A DNA stretch of 64,000 nt from Marinilabiliaceae bacterium ANBcel2 (GTDB lineage: Bacteria; Bacteroidota; Bacteroidia; Bacteroidales; Marinilabiliaceae). Position 1 is the stretch's first letter. Every line of letters starts with the position of its first letter. The DNA lies in NCBI GenBank assembly GCA_029688995.1, contig JARULA010000003.1:1-64000 (forward strand). Direction: 5' to 3'. Positions 53,460 through 62,880 of the stretch are shown here, one piece after another. The position numbers and the translations under genes were made by a program. A model generated the notes under the pieces. That model did not search any database, was not told the origin of the DNA, and saw only the letters and a list, made by a program, of their open reading frames with translations.

Positions 53460-54545
53460 TTGGTTTTGAGTAATCGAAAGGTAAGAGTTTTAGTTGTTGA
53501 TGATTCTGCTGTAGTAAGACAAACTTTATCCTCTATCATTGAGGCTGATAGATCTCTGTCTTTGATGGCAACAGCTTCCGATCCTTTTATTGCCGCCAAA
53601 AAGATGTTGGATGAGGTTCCCGATGTTATAACCCTTGATGTAGAGATGCCCAGAATGGATGGGTTAACATTTTTAAAGCGTATAATGAATCAACATCCTA
53701 TCCCGGTTGTTATTATATCAAGTTTAACACAAAAAGGAACCGAAACCGCTATAAAAGCATTGGAGTATGGTGCTGTTGAGATTATTACCAAGCCGCAAAT
53801 GGATACAAAATCCTTTTTTAAGGAGTCTTCAATTAGAATATGTGATGCTATTAAAGCTGCCTCTTATGCAAAATTACGACGCAGGAAATCTGTATCGCAT
53901 ACAAATATGAAGGTTGAACCCAAATATAGTGCTGATGCTGTTATTCCATCCTATAGAAAAAATAACAGTATGATTAAAACGACTGAAAAAATTGTTGCAA
54001 TTGGGGCTTCAACCGGTGGTACTGAGGCGCTTACTCATATTTTAAGTTCAATGCCCCCTGACAGTCCGGGTATAATTGTAGTTCAGCATATGCCTGAGGA
54101 GTTTACCCGTTCTTTTGCATTACGTTTAAATAATTTGTGTGCAATTACCGTTAAGGAGGCTGATGTAAACGACTCTGTTATTCGGGGGAGAGCTCTTATT
54201 GCACCCGGTAATCGTCATATTGTTTTAAAGAGAAGCGGAGCACGTTACTATATTGACATAACTGACGGTCCGTTAGTTAACAGGCATCGTCCCAGTGTAG
54301 ATGTGCTTTTTAGGTCGGTGGCAATGAATGCCGGATCAAATGCTGTTGGTGTTATTATGACAGGGATGGGTTCAGATGGAGCAAAGGGATTGCTTGAACT
54401 AAAAGATGCAGGGGCATATACAATTGCTCAGGATGAAAAAAGCTCGGTTGTTTTTGGAATGCCTTATGAGGCAATAAAACTTAATGCACATACTAAAATA
54501 TTATCTTTGGAGAATATTACTTCAGGGATACTTAATAAGGTTTAA
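53460..54545 (+). CDS. cheB: CheB-type chemoreceptor methylesterase/glutamine deamidase
   Basis: The enzyme removes receptor methyl groups. It starts at TTG ([21 protein letters not shown]); no ATG precedes the receiver. The receiver has acceptor Asp60 in [13 protein letters not shown]. The C-terminal esterase has the full catalytic triad: Ser184 (GASTGGT), His210 (VQHMPEEF) and Asp306 (GMGSDGAKG). At 361 residues it is typical. It is 18 bp behind cheR; the MFS gene follows after 9 bp and may be in the same transcript. Confidence 0.94.
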   Translation: MVLSNRKVRVLVVDDSAVVRQTLSSIIEADRSLSLMATASDPFIAAKKMLDEVPDVITLDVEMPRMDGLTFLKRIMNQHPIPVVIISSLTQKGTETAIKALEYGAVEIITKPQMDTKSFFKESSIRICDAIKAASYAKLRRRKSVSHTNMKVEPKYSADAVIPSYRKNNSMIKTTEKIVAIGASTGGTEALTHILSSMPPDSPGIIVVQHMPEEFTRSFALRLNNLCAITVKEADVNDSVIRGRALIAPGNRHIVLKRSGARYYIDITDGPLVNRHRPSVDVLFRSVAMNAGSNAVGVIMTGMGSDGAKGLLELKDAGAYTIAQDEKSSVVFGMPYEAIKLNAHTKILSLENITSGILNKV

Positions 54546-54554
54546 AGCAGAAGA

Positions 54555-55922
54555 ATGAGTTGGGATAAAAAGCAGATATCTATATTAACAACAGTTTCAG
54601 TAACCTCATTTTTAGGAACATTTTTAATTTCTTCAGTAAATATCGCACTTCCTCAAATTGAGGAGGTTTTTGATATGGACGCTGTTTCCCTTAGTTGGAT
54701 TATAACTGCTTTTTTGCTAGCGTCAGCTATTTTTTTGCTGCCTGTTGGGAGGTTGGCTGACTTAACCGGATTAAGGCGGGTATATCGGACAGGTGTAACT
54801 ATTTTTACCATTTTTACCATTTTATCGGCCTTTTCACTGTCGGGTTGGATGCTTATTTTGTTTAGATTTTTAAAAGGGATAGGCGCCTCTATGGTCATGT
54901 CTACCGGTCCGGCCATCCTTGTATCTTCATTTCCTCCTACTCAACGTGGTCGTGTTTTGGGCATATCTGTATCAGCAGTCTATATTGGGTTGGCTTTGGG
55001 TCCGTTTGCTGGCGGACTGATTACTCAGCAGCTGGGTTGGAGGTGGATTTTTATTATTTCAGCCCTGTTGGGCTTGGCAGCTTTAACTCTTAATGTTTTA
55101 TATTTAAGAGAAGATAAACCCTTTATATATAAATCTGTAATTGATATAAAGAGTTCGTTAATATATGCTCTTGCTCTCGGCTCATTAGTTGCAGGCTCCT
55201 CTTTTATAACATCTTTATTTGGTCAGTTGGCTGTTGTAGCAGGATTAGTTTTTGTAGTACTTTTTATCTATAATGAGAAGTTGTCAGGGAAACCTGTAAT
55301 TGATATTAATTTATTTGTAAAGAATCGTCTTTTTGCATACTCAAATATTGCTGCTTTAATCAATTATAGTGCTACTTTCGCTATTGTTTTTCTGCTCAGT
55401 CTCTATCTTCAAAAGATAAAAGGGTTAACAGCTCAGGAGGCCGGCACAGTTCTTCTTGCACAGCCTTTAATGATGGCAATTCTTTCACCATTAACGGGGA
55501 GATTATCCGATAGGGTTGATCCTAAAATTCCGGCAACTATTGGGATGTTATTATGTGCTATCGGATTAATCTTTTTTTCTTTTTTAAATAGTGGTACATC
55601 CATACTTTTTGTTGTAATAAATCTTTTGTTGGTTGGTTCAGGCTTTGGTCTTTTTTCCTCTCCTAATATGAATACTATTATGAGTTCTGTAGAAAAACGT
55701 CAATATGGTACGGCCACTGGAATTGCTGCTACAATGAGGATTCTAGGGCAAATTATTAGTATGACTTTGGTAACCCTCTTTTTCTCTCTCTATATTGGGC
55801 AGGAGCGTATAGCTGTTGTTGACGATGAACTTTTTTTAACAGGAATGAAAGTTTCTTTTATAGTTTTCGCAGCTATCTGCTTTTGCGGTGTTTGGTTCTC
55901 TTATGCCCGCAACTCTAATTAG
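54555..55922 (+). CDS. MFS transporter of the DHA2 (EmrB/QacA) type
   Basis: A proton-driven drug/metabolite exporter of 455 residues with about 12-14 membrane helices. It has the MFS hallmark ADLTGLRRVYR between helices 2 and 3 and the drug-antiporter motif GLALGPFAGGLITQQLGWRWIFII in helix 5, where the Gly/Pro kink marks exporters. SSVNIALPQIEEVF at helix 1 is typical of DHA2 members. It is packed against cheB (9 bp), so it may be cotranscribed with the chemotaxis genes, although no functional link is evident. The substrate is unknown. Confidence 0.88.
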   Translation: MSWDKKQISILTTVSVTSFLGTFLISSVNIALPQIEEVFDMDAVSLSWIITAFLLASAIFLLPVGRLADLTGLRRVYRTGVTIFTIFTILSAFSLSGWMLILFRFLKGIGASMVMSTGPAILVSSFPPTQRGRVLGISVSAVYIGLALGPFAGGLITQQLGWRWIFIISALLGLAALTLNVLYLREDKPFIYKSVIDIKSSLIYALALGSLVAGSSFITSLFGQLAVVAGLVFVVLFIYNEKLSGKPVIDINLFVKNRLFAYSNIAALINYSATFAIVFLLSLYLQKIKGLTAQEAGTVLLAQPLMMAILSPLTGRLSDRVDPKIPATIGMLLCAIGLIFFSFLNSGTSILFVVINLLLVGSGFGLFSSPNMNTIMSSVEKRQYGTATGIAATMRILGQIISMTLVTLFFSLYIGQERIAVVDDELFLTGMKVSFIVFAAICFCGVWFSYARNSN

Positions 55923-56036
55923 TATTTGTAATATTTATTATTGTGTTAACATGCAGGGTTTAACTATTCTGGAGATGTTGTTATATTTTTTGTCTATGAT
56001 TAAGTTGATATTTTTTTTAAAATATGGTACTATGTA

Positions 56037-56067
56037 TTGCAAGGTATTATAAAATCACTTATATTTG
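56037..56067 (+). promoter_or_regulatory. Promoter of the padR-pspC pair
   Basis: TTG (56037-56039)-N20-TATATTTG (56060-56067), a full Bacteroidota promoter match 30 bp before the PadR-family start. Confidence 0.7.
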
Positions 56068-56096
56068 CAATGAGTTTAACTTAAATAGTTGTTTTA

Positions 56097-56438
56097 ATGC
56101 GGGTTGATAATACAAAAGCACAGATGCGGAAAGGCATTTTAGAGTATTGCATTCTTTCAATGCTTTCAACTGATGATGCATATGCATCTGATATAATTGA
56201 GGAGTTAAAGCGAGTAAAGATGATAGTTGTAGAAGGTACGCTCTATCCTTTGTTGACACGTTTAAAAAATGCCGGACTGTTAACTTATCGATGGGAAGAG
56301 TCAACACAGGGGCCTCCCAGAAAGTACTATAGCTTAACTGATAAGGGGAGTTTTTTTTTAAAAGAGCTGGATCAGGGGTGGATTGAGTTGAATGAGGCTG
56401 TTACTATGATACATAAAAAGTTTGGGGCTAACAGGTAG
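56097..56438 (+). CDS. PadR-family transcriptional regulator
   Basis: A 113-residue winged-helix regulator with the PadR layout: QMRKGILEYCILSMLSTDDAYASDIIEELK (helices 1-3), VEGTLYPLLTRLKNAGLLTYRW (recognition helix) and the wing GPPRKYYSLTDKGSFFLKEL, followed by a short dimerisation helix. It is 63 bp before a PspC-domain gene; this two-gene pairing is common in Bacteroidota and suggests that it controls the envelope protein next to it. Confidence 0.93.
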   Translation: MRVDNTKAQMRKGILEYCILSMLSTDDAYASDIIEELKRVKMIVVEGTLYPLLTRLKNAGLLTYRWEESTQGPPRKYYSLTDKGSFFLKELDQGWIELNEAVTMIHKKFGANR

Positions 56439-56501
56439 CTGTAAGGCTCTTATTAACTATACAAACTATATTAAATCACTAACATATTTAAATATTTTAA
56501 A

Positions 56502-57143
56502 ATGAAACGAACAATATCTGTAAACATTTCTAATACACCGTTTTTTATTGATAATGATGCTTATGACAGGTTAAATCAATACCTCTCACAACTGACTAAA
56601 TGGTTCTCTAACAAAGAGGGAGGAAGTGAAATTATCGAGGATGTTGAGAACCGTTTAAGTGAGCTATTCTCTATGAGGATAGATGCTAAACTACGTGTTG
56701 TTACAATAGACATTGTAAATGAAGTGATTGAAATTATGGGTCAGCCCGAAGATTTTGTCTTTGACCATGAGAATAACAGCTCTTTTAATGAACAGACTAA
56801 TAATCCAGAGGCAGATAATAATGAATACCATTCTCGAAAAAAACGTCGGCTCTATCGCAATATAGATAATGATATGATAGGGGGTGTATGCTCTGGTTTA
56901 GCAGCATACTTTAATATTGATCCAGTTATTGTTAGAGTTATTTTTGTAATTCTGCCCTTTTTAAGTTTTGGCCTAATCATTCCAATTTATATTATTTTAT
57001 GGATTATTATGCCTGCAGCAGTTACAACCACTCAAAAAATGGAGATGAGGGGTGAGCCTGTAACTATCTCAAATATTGAAAAAAATATAAGAGCACAATA
57101 TCAAAAGGCTAAAAAAGGTTTTGATAATTTTAGTAAAAGGTAG
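56502..57143 (+). CDS. PspC-domain membrane protein
   Basis: A 213-residue inner-membrane protein. Residues 1-90 form a conserved N-terminal region (KRTISVNISNTPFFIDNDAYDRL and IEDVENRLSELFSMRI) seen in Bacteroidota PspC proteins. The PspC domain proper is at about 120-180: LYRNIDNDMIGGVCSGLAAYFNIDP, then two membrane helices (VIRVIFVILPFLSFGL-type and IPIYIILWIIMP). The C-terminal tail is basic and cytoplasmic. PspC proteins link to envelope-stress responses; here it is paired with a PadR regulator rather than a full psp operon. Confidence 0.88.
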   Translation: MKRTISVNISNTPFFIDNDAYDRLNQYLSQLTKWFSNKEGGSEIIEDVENRLSELFSMRIDAKLRVVTIDIVNEVIEIMGQPEDFVFDHENNSSFNEQTNNPEADNNEYHSRKKRRLYRNIDNDMIGGVCSGLAAYFNIDPVIVRVIFVILPFLSFGLIIPIYIILWIIMPAAVTTTQKMEMRGEPVTISNIEKNIRAQYQKAKKGFDNFSKR

Positions 57144-57151
57144 GTTGATTA

Positions 57152-58084
57152 TTATTTGGGTTTGTTTGGTTTGTGTGTTAGTTCAAACTCTTTACGATAC
57201 CAGGCAGGGGGCATGTTTGTTATCTGTTTAAAAATTCTGGAAAAATGGAACCTGTCGGCAAAACCACATTTGACTGCAATCTGTTCTATTGTGTGGTTAG
57301 AGTGGTGAAGTAATATGCAGGCCTCCTCTATTCTCTTTCTTTTAATATATTTTTGTGGTGAAACACCTGTTTCATTACGAAAAAGTCTGGTGAAAGCATT
57401 TGGAGCCATTTTAGCACGTTGTGCTAATACCTGATTGGTTAAAGATAATTTAATATTTTTTTCGATAAAGCTTATTATATCTAATACTCTATAATCTTTT
57501 GAAATTAAATCCCATTTCGATTTAGGAATATCTGAAAGAACACCTGCAATTAATGCTTGAACATCTAAAGATGAATAGAAGCTAAATCTTCTAAAGTTGG
57601 TGTGCAGGTGATCTATAATTGTGTGAATTTTTTCTTTAAGGTGGCTGTTTAATTTAGATACAAAAACTCCGGGAGGGATGTTGTCGTATGGCATACCCAG
57701 ATTAAAATGGATAAACATATGTAATACTCCTGATTTTTCTTCTACCTCTCTCTCTTTCTCTTTACTTTCGACCCTCCCTCCTTCAAGTTCATACTCTTTT
57801 TTAAAAGAGATTTCTCCTGTTAAACTACTTTTAAAAGAGGTGTTTGGGGCAATTAATATAATGGTGTCGGGATTTAGCGGGTAAACCTTTTTATTGTAAA
57901 ATATTTTTGCTCCTTCTGTTTTGTTGTAATAGATGCGCCAATATGGGTATGTTAGTTCTTTAAACTCCCATTTTTTGAGCCACCAATATCTGCAACATAA
58001 AATTTGCAAATTGTATCGCGGAAAAAGTTGTAACACATCTGAGGGATCACCTGCATCAGGTATTTTATAGTAACGATTTTTCAT
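57152..58084 (-). CDS. AraC-family transcriptional regulator, divergent from the fucose genes
   Basis: A 310-residue regulator. The N-terminal half (about 1-190) resembles an AraC-type ligand-binding cupin (YPYWRIYYNKTEGAKIFYNKKVYPLNPDTIILIAPN). The C-terminal two-helix-turn-helix domain is clear (about 210-300; LAQRAKMAPNAFTRLFRNETGVSPQKYIKRKRIEEA, then IEQIAVKCGFADRFHFSRIFKQITNMPPAWYRK). It is transcribed away from fucI with 139 bp between starts, a position typical of a local L-fucose or L-fuculose-responsive activator. In Bacteroides thetaiotaomicron the fucose regulator is of the GntR family, so this is a different arrangement. Confidence 0.87.
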   Translation of the reverse strand: MKNRYYKIPDAGDPSDVLQLFPRYNLQILCCRYWWLKKWEFKELTYPYWRIYYNKTEGAKIFYNKKVYPLNPDTIILIAPNTSFKSSLTGEISFKKEYELEGGRVESKEKEREVEEKSGVLHMFIHFNLGMPYDNIPPGVFVSKLNSHLKEKIHTIIDHLHTNFRRFSFYSSLDVQALIAGVLSDIPKSKWDLISKDYRVLDIISFIEKNIKLSLTNQVLAQRAKMAPNAFTRLFRNETGVSPQKYIKRKRIEEACILLHHSNHTIEQIAVKCGFADRFHFSRIFKQITNMPPAWYRKEFELTHKPNKPK

Positions 58085-58168
58085 TTATAAGTATGTTTAA
58101 AACAGATATAAGAATATCAAATTTAAACATTTTTTAATATTGCTAATGTAAGCAAATTTGTGTTGTAG

Positions 58169-58188
58169 TACAAAAATGATGTTTTGTA
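58169..58188. promoter_or_regulatory. Candidate operator dyad in the fuc intergenic region
   Basis: TACAAAA-N6-TTTTGTA, a perfect 7+7 bp inverted repeat between the AraC regulator gene and fucI, 36 bp before the fucI ATG. It could be a binding site for the regulator or another dimeric factor. Confidence 0.45.
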
Positions 58189-58223
58189 TAATAGTGCAGT
58201 AGTAATTTTAAAAAAATATAATT

Positions 58224-60011
58224 ATGGCTAACAGACTTATAGGTGATTTGCCAAAGGTAGGAATACGACCTGTTATTGATGGTCGTGAACGTGGTGTAAG
58301 AGAGTCGCAGGAAGAGCAGATTATGACTTTAGCTAAGGAGGCAGCAAAATTAATTGAAGAGAATGTAAGGTTTGCCAGTGGCGAAAAGGTGGAGTGTGTA
58401 ATAGCAGATACTACAATTGGAGGTGTTGCTGAAGCTGCTATGTGTGCAGATAAATTTAGCAGAGAGGGGGTTGGCGCCTCACTTACAGTTACCTCTTGCT
58501 GGTGCTATGGAACTGAGGTTATGGATAGTGATCCGCTTATACCTAAAGCTGTTTGGGGTTTTAATGGTACCGAGAGGCCAGGTGCTGTTTATCTTGCAGC
58601 TGCTTTAGCAGGTTATACTCAACGTGGGTTGCCAACATTTGGTATTTACGGGAGAGATGTTCAGGACGCTGATGACCTAACAGTTCCTGAAGATGTAGCT
58701 GAAAAAATATTACGTTTTGTAAATTCTGCTCTTGTTGTAGCTCAAATAAAAGGGAAGTCATACCTTTCTGTAGGCTATAGTTCAATGGGCATTGTTGGCT
58801 CTATGGTTGATGCTGGCTTTTTCCATAATTATTTGGGAATGAGAACAGAATTTGTTGATTCCACTGAGATACTACGTCGAATAGAGGAAGAGATATATGA
58901 TAAAGATGAGTTAAATAAGGCGTTGGAGTGGACTAAAAAATATTGTAAAGAAGGAAAGGATTATAATAAGCCTCATAACCAAAAAGATGATTCTCGTAAG
59001 CAGTATGAATGGAAAACTGTAATTAAAATTACCTTGATTCTTAGAGATATGATGATAGGTAATAAAGGTTTAATTGATAAAGGGTTTAGAGAAGAGGGAT
59101 TGGGGCGTAATGCTATTGCAGCCGGATTTCAGGGGCAGAGGCAATGGACCGATTTTCTTCCTAACGGAGATTTTTCAGAAGCAATTCTTAACTCTTCTTT
59201 TGATTGGAATGGGATACGTGAAGCTTTTGTTTTAGCTACCGAAAATGATAGCTTAAATGGTGTATCTATGCTATTTGGGCACCTTTTATCTAATAGTTCT
59301 CAAATGTTCTCAGATGTTAGAACTTATTGGAGCCCCGAGGCAGTTAAAAGAGTTACAGGTAAAGATTTGACAGGTAAGGCTGCCGATGGAATAATTCATC
59401 TTCTTAATTCAGGATCAACAACTCTTGATGCTACTGCTCAACAGCGAAATAGTAAAGGAGAGCCTGCTATGAAGCCATTTTGGGAGATTACTAAAGATGA
59501 GATGCATAAATGTTTAGAAAACACATTATGGCCACAGGCCGACAGGGAGTATTTTAGAGGAGGGGGATTCTCTTCACAGTTTAAGACCTCAGCAGAGATG
59601 CCTGTTACTATGTTCCGAATAAACCTGGTTGAAGGTGTTGGTCCGGTTATTCAAATAGCCGAAGGCTGGACAGTTGATATCCCTGAAGATATTCATACAG
59701 TTTTGGATGAAAGAACCAATCCCACATGGCCAACAACGTGGTTTGTGCCTAAAGTTACCGGTGAAGGTGCATTTAAAGATGTTTATAGTGTTATGGCTAA
59801 TTGGGGGGCAAATCATGGTGCTATTAGTTACGGACATATCGGAGCTGATTTAATAACATTATCATCAATGTTGAGAATTCCTGTTTCGATGCACAATATT
59901 GATAGTGAAAAGATATTTCGCCCCAGTGCCTGGGCCTCTTTTGGCGAAGATAAAGAGGGCTCTGATTATCGTGCTTGTGCTAATTACGGACCGTTATATG
60001 GTATTAAGTAG
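58224..60011 (+). CDS. fucI: L-fucose isomerase
   Basis: The enzyme converts L-fucose to L-fuculose, with Mn2+ as usual cofactor. At 595 residues it closely matches the E. coli enzyme (591). Family blocks include [97 protein letters not shown], and [17 protein letters not shown]. It is the first gene of fucI-fucK-fucP-aldolase. D-arabinose is a known side substrate of this family. Confidence 0.96.
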   Translation: MANRLIGDLPKVGIRPVIDGRERGVRESQEEQIMTLAKEAAKLIEENVRFASGEKVECVIADTTIGGVAEAAMCADKFSREGVGASLTVTSCWCYGTEVMDSDPLIPKAVWGFNGTERPGAVYLAAALAGYTQRGLPTFGIYGRDVQDADDLTVPEDVAEKILRFVNSALVVAQIKGKSYLSVGYSSMGIVGSMVDAGFFHNYLGMRTEFVDSTEILRRIEEEIYDKDELNKALEWTKKYCKEGKDYNKPHNQKDDSRKQYEWKTVIKITLILRDMMIGNKGLIDKGFREEGLGRNAIAAGFQGQRQWTDFLPNGDFSEAILNSSFDWNGIREAFVLATENDSLNGVSMLFGHLLSNSSQMFSDVRTYWSPEAVKRVTGKDLTGKAADGIIHLLNSGSTTLDATAQQRNSKGEPAMKPFWEITKDEMHKCLENTLWPQADREYFRGGGFSSQFKTSAEMPVTMFRINLVEGVGPVIQIAEGWTVDIPEDIHTVLDERTNPTWPTTWFVPKVTGEGAFKDVYSVMANWGANHGAISYGHIGADLITLSSMLRIPVSMHNIDSEKIFRPSAWASFGEDKEGSDYRACANYGPLYGIK

Positions 60012-60034
60012 TAATTGCAAAAAACAAAGAGTGT

Positions 60035-61522
60035 ATGAGTAAAGAGAATGGTATTGCAATTGTTTTTGATTGTGGAGCTACTAATATTCGTGTGGTTGCT
60101 ATGGATACAAAAGGAGAGATTTTAGCCTCGCATTCATTACCCAATTCAACAGATAAAGATTCTGCTTATGATGGAGGCAGGATATGGGATCTAAATAAGA
60201 TTTGGGATAAGTTTTGTAAGGCAAGCAAAGAGGTTGTCTCGAAGATTGATTCCTCTCTTATTAAAGGAGTAACCGTTACAACTTTTGGAGTTGATGGAGC
60301 ATTTGTAGATGAGAAAGGAGAATTACTCTATCCGGTCATCTCATGGCAATGCCCCAGACTGCAGTCAGTAATGCAACGCATTGACAGTTATATGCCTGTT
60401 GAGAAGTTGTATAATATAAGTGGAGTTTATCCTTTTGCATTTAATACCATATCTAAAATGTTGTGGTTTAAAGAGTTTCGTCCCGATGTTATCGATCAGT
60501 CGGAACGCTTTTTATTTATGCCCTCACTGTTGTTGACAAAAATGGGGGCAGAGCAGGTGAATGATACTACAATGATTGGTACTTCAATGATGGCTGACAT
60601 AGAAAAAAGGAGCTTTTCTAATAAAATTTTAGATAGTTTGGGATTATCCGAGACTCTTTTTGGATCTATGGGTGAACCTGGAGATCATGTTGGCAATGTT
60701 GATAAAAGAGGATCTGTTGCAACAGGTATTCCTGAAGGAGTACCTCTCTTTTTGGCAGGACACGATACGCAGTTTGCAATTTATGGCTCGGGAGCAGATT
60801 TGAATCAACCTGTATTAAGTTCTGGTACATGGGAAATTCTAATGGTACGAAGTAAAGATTACTCCTCAACAACTAATGAACTTGAGAGGGGAATTACTAC
60901 CGAAGTTGATAGTGAAAAGGGGATTTTTAATATTGGGCATAATTGGCTTGGTTCGGGAGTGTTGGAGTGGTTTTCTCGCAACTTTTATCCCAAACTTGAA
61001 GGAGATGAGCTTTATGAGACAATGATTAAAGAGGCTGAAGTTGTATCTCCCGGTTCTCATAATTTAACAGTTAATCCAGACTTTTTGATTGATGGAAGTA
61101 GCTCGGGTGGTGTAATAAGCGGGTTAACAATGCATTCATCTCGCGGCGAGATATATCGTGCTTTGCTTGAATCTTTGGTTTTTAGCTTGCGGGAAAGCAT
61201 TGAAATAGTTCAAAAGGCAGGAAAGTTTAATATAGATAAAATTATTTGTGTAGGCGGGGGGTCTAAAAATATGCTTTGGAACCAAATTAGAGCAGATGTG
61301 TGTAATGTGCCTGTTAAATTAATAAAACAGAAAGAGACTACTGTTTTAGGTGCTGCACTTTTTGTGTTTTACGGAGCCGGTCTTTTTGCAAGCACCCAGT
61401 TAGCAAGGGATAATATTAATTTTGAAGAGACTATTATTGAGCCTGCAAAGGATAATTTTGATATTTACAATACTTTATTCAATAACTATAAAAAATTGAA
61501 AAAGGGAGTGATTAGCAAATAG
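60035..61522 (+). CDS. fucK: L-fuculokinase (FGGY family)
   Basis: The enzyme phosphorylates L-fuculose to L-fuculose-1-phosphate. The 495-residue FGGY kinase begins with the phosphate-1 loop IVFDCGATNIRVVAMD. It then has TVTTFGVDGAFVDEKG (catalytic Asp), LAGHDTQFAIYGSG and SGTWEILMV, and near the end ICVGGGSKNMLWNQIRADV (adenosine motif). The GHDTQF and SGTWE pattern groups it with the rhamnulokinase/fuculokinase branch, and its place between fucI and fucP decides for fuculose. Confidence 0.92.
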   Translation: MSKENGIAIVFDCGATNIRVVAMDTKGEILASHSLPNSTDKDSAYDGGRIWDLNKIWDKFCKASKEVVSKIDSSLIKGVTVTTFGVDGAFVDEKGELLYPVISWQCPRLQSVMQRIDSYMPVEKLYNISGVYPFAFNTISKMLWFKEFRPDVIDQSERFLFMPSLLLTKMGAEQVNDTTMIGTSMMADIEKRSFSNKILDSLGLSETLFGSMGEPGDHVGNVDKRGSVATGIPEGVPLFLAGHDTQFAIYGSGADLNQPVLSSGTWEILMVRSKDYSSTTNELERGITTEVDSEKGIFNIGHNWLGSGVLEWFSRNFYPKLEGDELYETMIKEAEVVSPGSHNLTVNPDFLIDGSSSGGVISGLTMHSSRGEIYRALLESLVFSLRESIEIVQKAGKFNIDKIICVGGGSKNMLWNQIRADVCNVPVKLIKQKETTVLGAALFVFYGAGLFASTQLARDNINFEETIIEPAKDNFDIYNTLFNNYKKLKKGVISK

Positions 61523-61563
61523 CTGTTTTAAACTATTTAGTATTAACTTTTAAGCTGTTTTTT

Positions 61564-62853
61564 ATGTCTAAATCAAAAATTGTTAGCAGACAATATCTTG
61601 TTCCATTTATAGTTATCACTTCACTTTTTGCTTTATGGGGTTTTGCTAATGATATAACTAATCCTATGGTGGCAGCTTTTACCACCGTGATGGAGATTTC
61701 AAATGTTAGGGCTTCTCTTATTCAGTTTGCTTTTTATGGAGGCTATGCTACAATGGCAATTCCTGCTGCTCTTTTTGTTCAACGTTTCACCTATAAGAAG
61801 GGTATAATGGTAGGCCTTGCGCTTTATGCTTGTGGGACACTTCTATTTTATCCTGCGGCAAAATTTCAGGTGTTTGAATATTTTTTAATAGCACTCTATA
61901 TAATGACATTTGGTTTGGCTTTTTTGGAAACTACTGCAAATCCCTATATCCTTTCATTAGGTAGTAGAGAAACTGCAACACGCAGATTAAATCTTGCCCA
62001 GGCCTTTAATCCGATGGGGTCACTATTAGGTATGTTTGTAGCCTCAAGAGTGGTTTTAGCTTCACTAAAAAGTGATGAGAGAGATGCTGCAGGAAATCTT
62101 ATTTTCCCCACTCTTGATGAGTCAGCTAAAGCAGCAATAAAAGTTAATGATTTGATGGTAATACGAGATCCCTATTTAATCTTGGGAGGTGTAGTTATTG
62201 TAATGCTTATTATTATTGCTCTTTTGAAAATGCCCAGAACAGATAACTCTTCGCGTATCCATTTTATGCCTTCTTTACGAAGATTAATAAAAAATCGGGT
62301 TTATCGTGAAGGAGTTGTTGCGCAAATTTTTTACGTTGCGGCACAAATAATGTGTTGGACTTTTATTATACATTATGCCGAAAATCTTGGATTAGATAAG
62401 TCTACCGCACAAATGTATAATATTCTGGCAATGACTATTTTTTTAGTTAGCAGGTTTGTTAGTACATTTTTAATGAAATATATAAATTCGCGTAAGCTAC
62501 TTATGATTTTTGCTTTTGGCGGAATGTTTACAATTTTAGGAACCATATTTATTCAGGGAATGGTCGGACTCTATTTTTTGATTGCTACATCCGCTTTTAT
62601 GTCTTTGATGTTTCCTACAATTTACGGAATTGCTTTAAATAAAGTTGGTGAAGATGCTACATTGGGGGCTGCCGGACTGGTAATGGCGATTGTGGGAGGA
62701 GCCTTGATGCCTCCTATGCAGGGTGCTATAATAGATTTGGGACAGGTAGGTATTTTGCCTGCTGTTAATGCCTCTTTTGTAATCCCTTTTATAAGCTTTG
62801 CGGTGATTTCGGTATATGGCTACAGATCTATGAGGTTCGAAAATGAAATGTAA
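61564..62853 (+). CDS. fucP: L-fucose:H+ symporter (MFS, FucP type)
   Basis: An inner-membrane sugar/proton symporter of 429 residues with about 12 membrane helices. FucP-type blocks are clear: FALWGFANDITNPMV in helix 1 (with the Asp at the proton site), the helix 2 GGYATMAIPAALFVQRFTYKKGI region, FLETTANPYIL, NLAQAFNPMGSLLGMF, and SLMFPTIYGIALNKVGE. These belong to the fucose/galactose/glucose FHS subfamily, and the operon context supports L-fucose. It follows fucK by 42 bp. Confidence 0.94.
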   Translation: MSKSKIVSRQYLVPFIVITSLFALWGFANDITNPMVAAFTTVMEISNVRASLIQFAFYGGYATMAIPAALFVQRFTYKKGIMVGLALYACGTLLFYPAAKFQVFEYFLIALYIMTFGLAFLETTANPYILSLGSRETATRRLNLAQAFNPMGSLLGMFVASRVVLASLKSDERDAAGNLIFPTLDESAKAAIKVNDLMVIRDPYLILGGVVIVMLIIIALLKMPRTDNSSRIHFMPSLRRLIKNRVYREGVVAQIFYVAAQIMCWTFIIHYAENLGLDKSTAQMYNILAMTIFLVSRFVSTFLMKYINSRKLLMIFAFGGMFTILGTIFIQGMVGLYFLIATSAFMSLMFPTIYGIALNKVGEDATLGAAGLVMAIVGGALMPPMQGAIIDLGQVGILPAVNASFVIPFISFAVISVYGYRSMRFENEM

Positions 62854-62880
62854 CAGATAGTTTTAATTAATAATAGCGAC

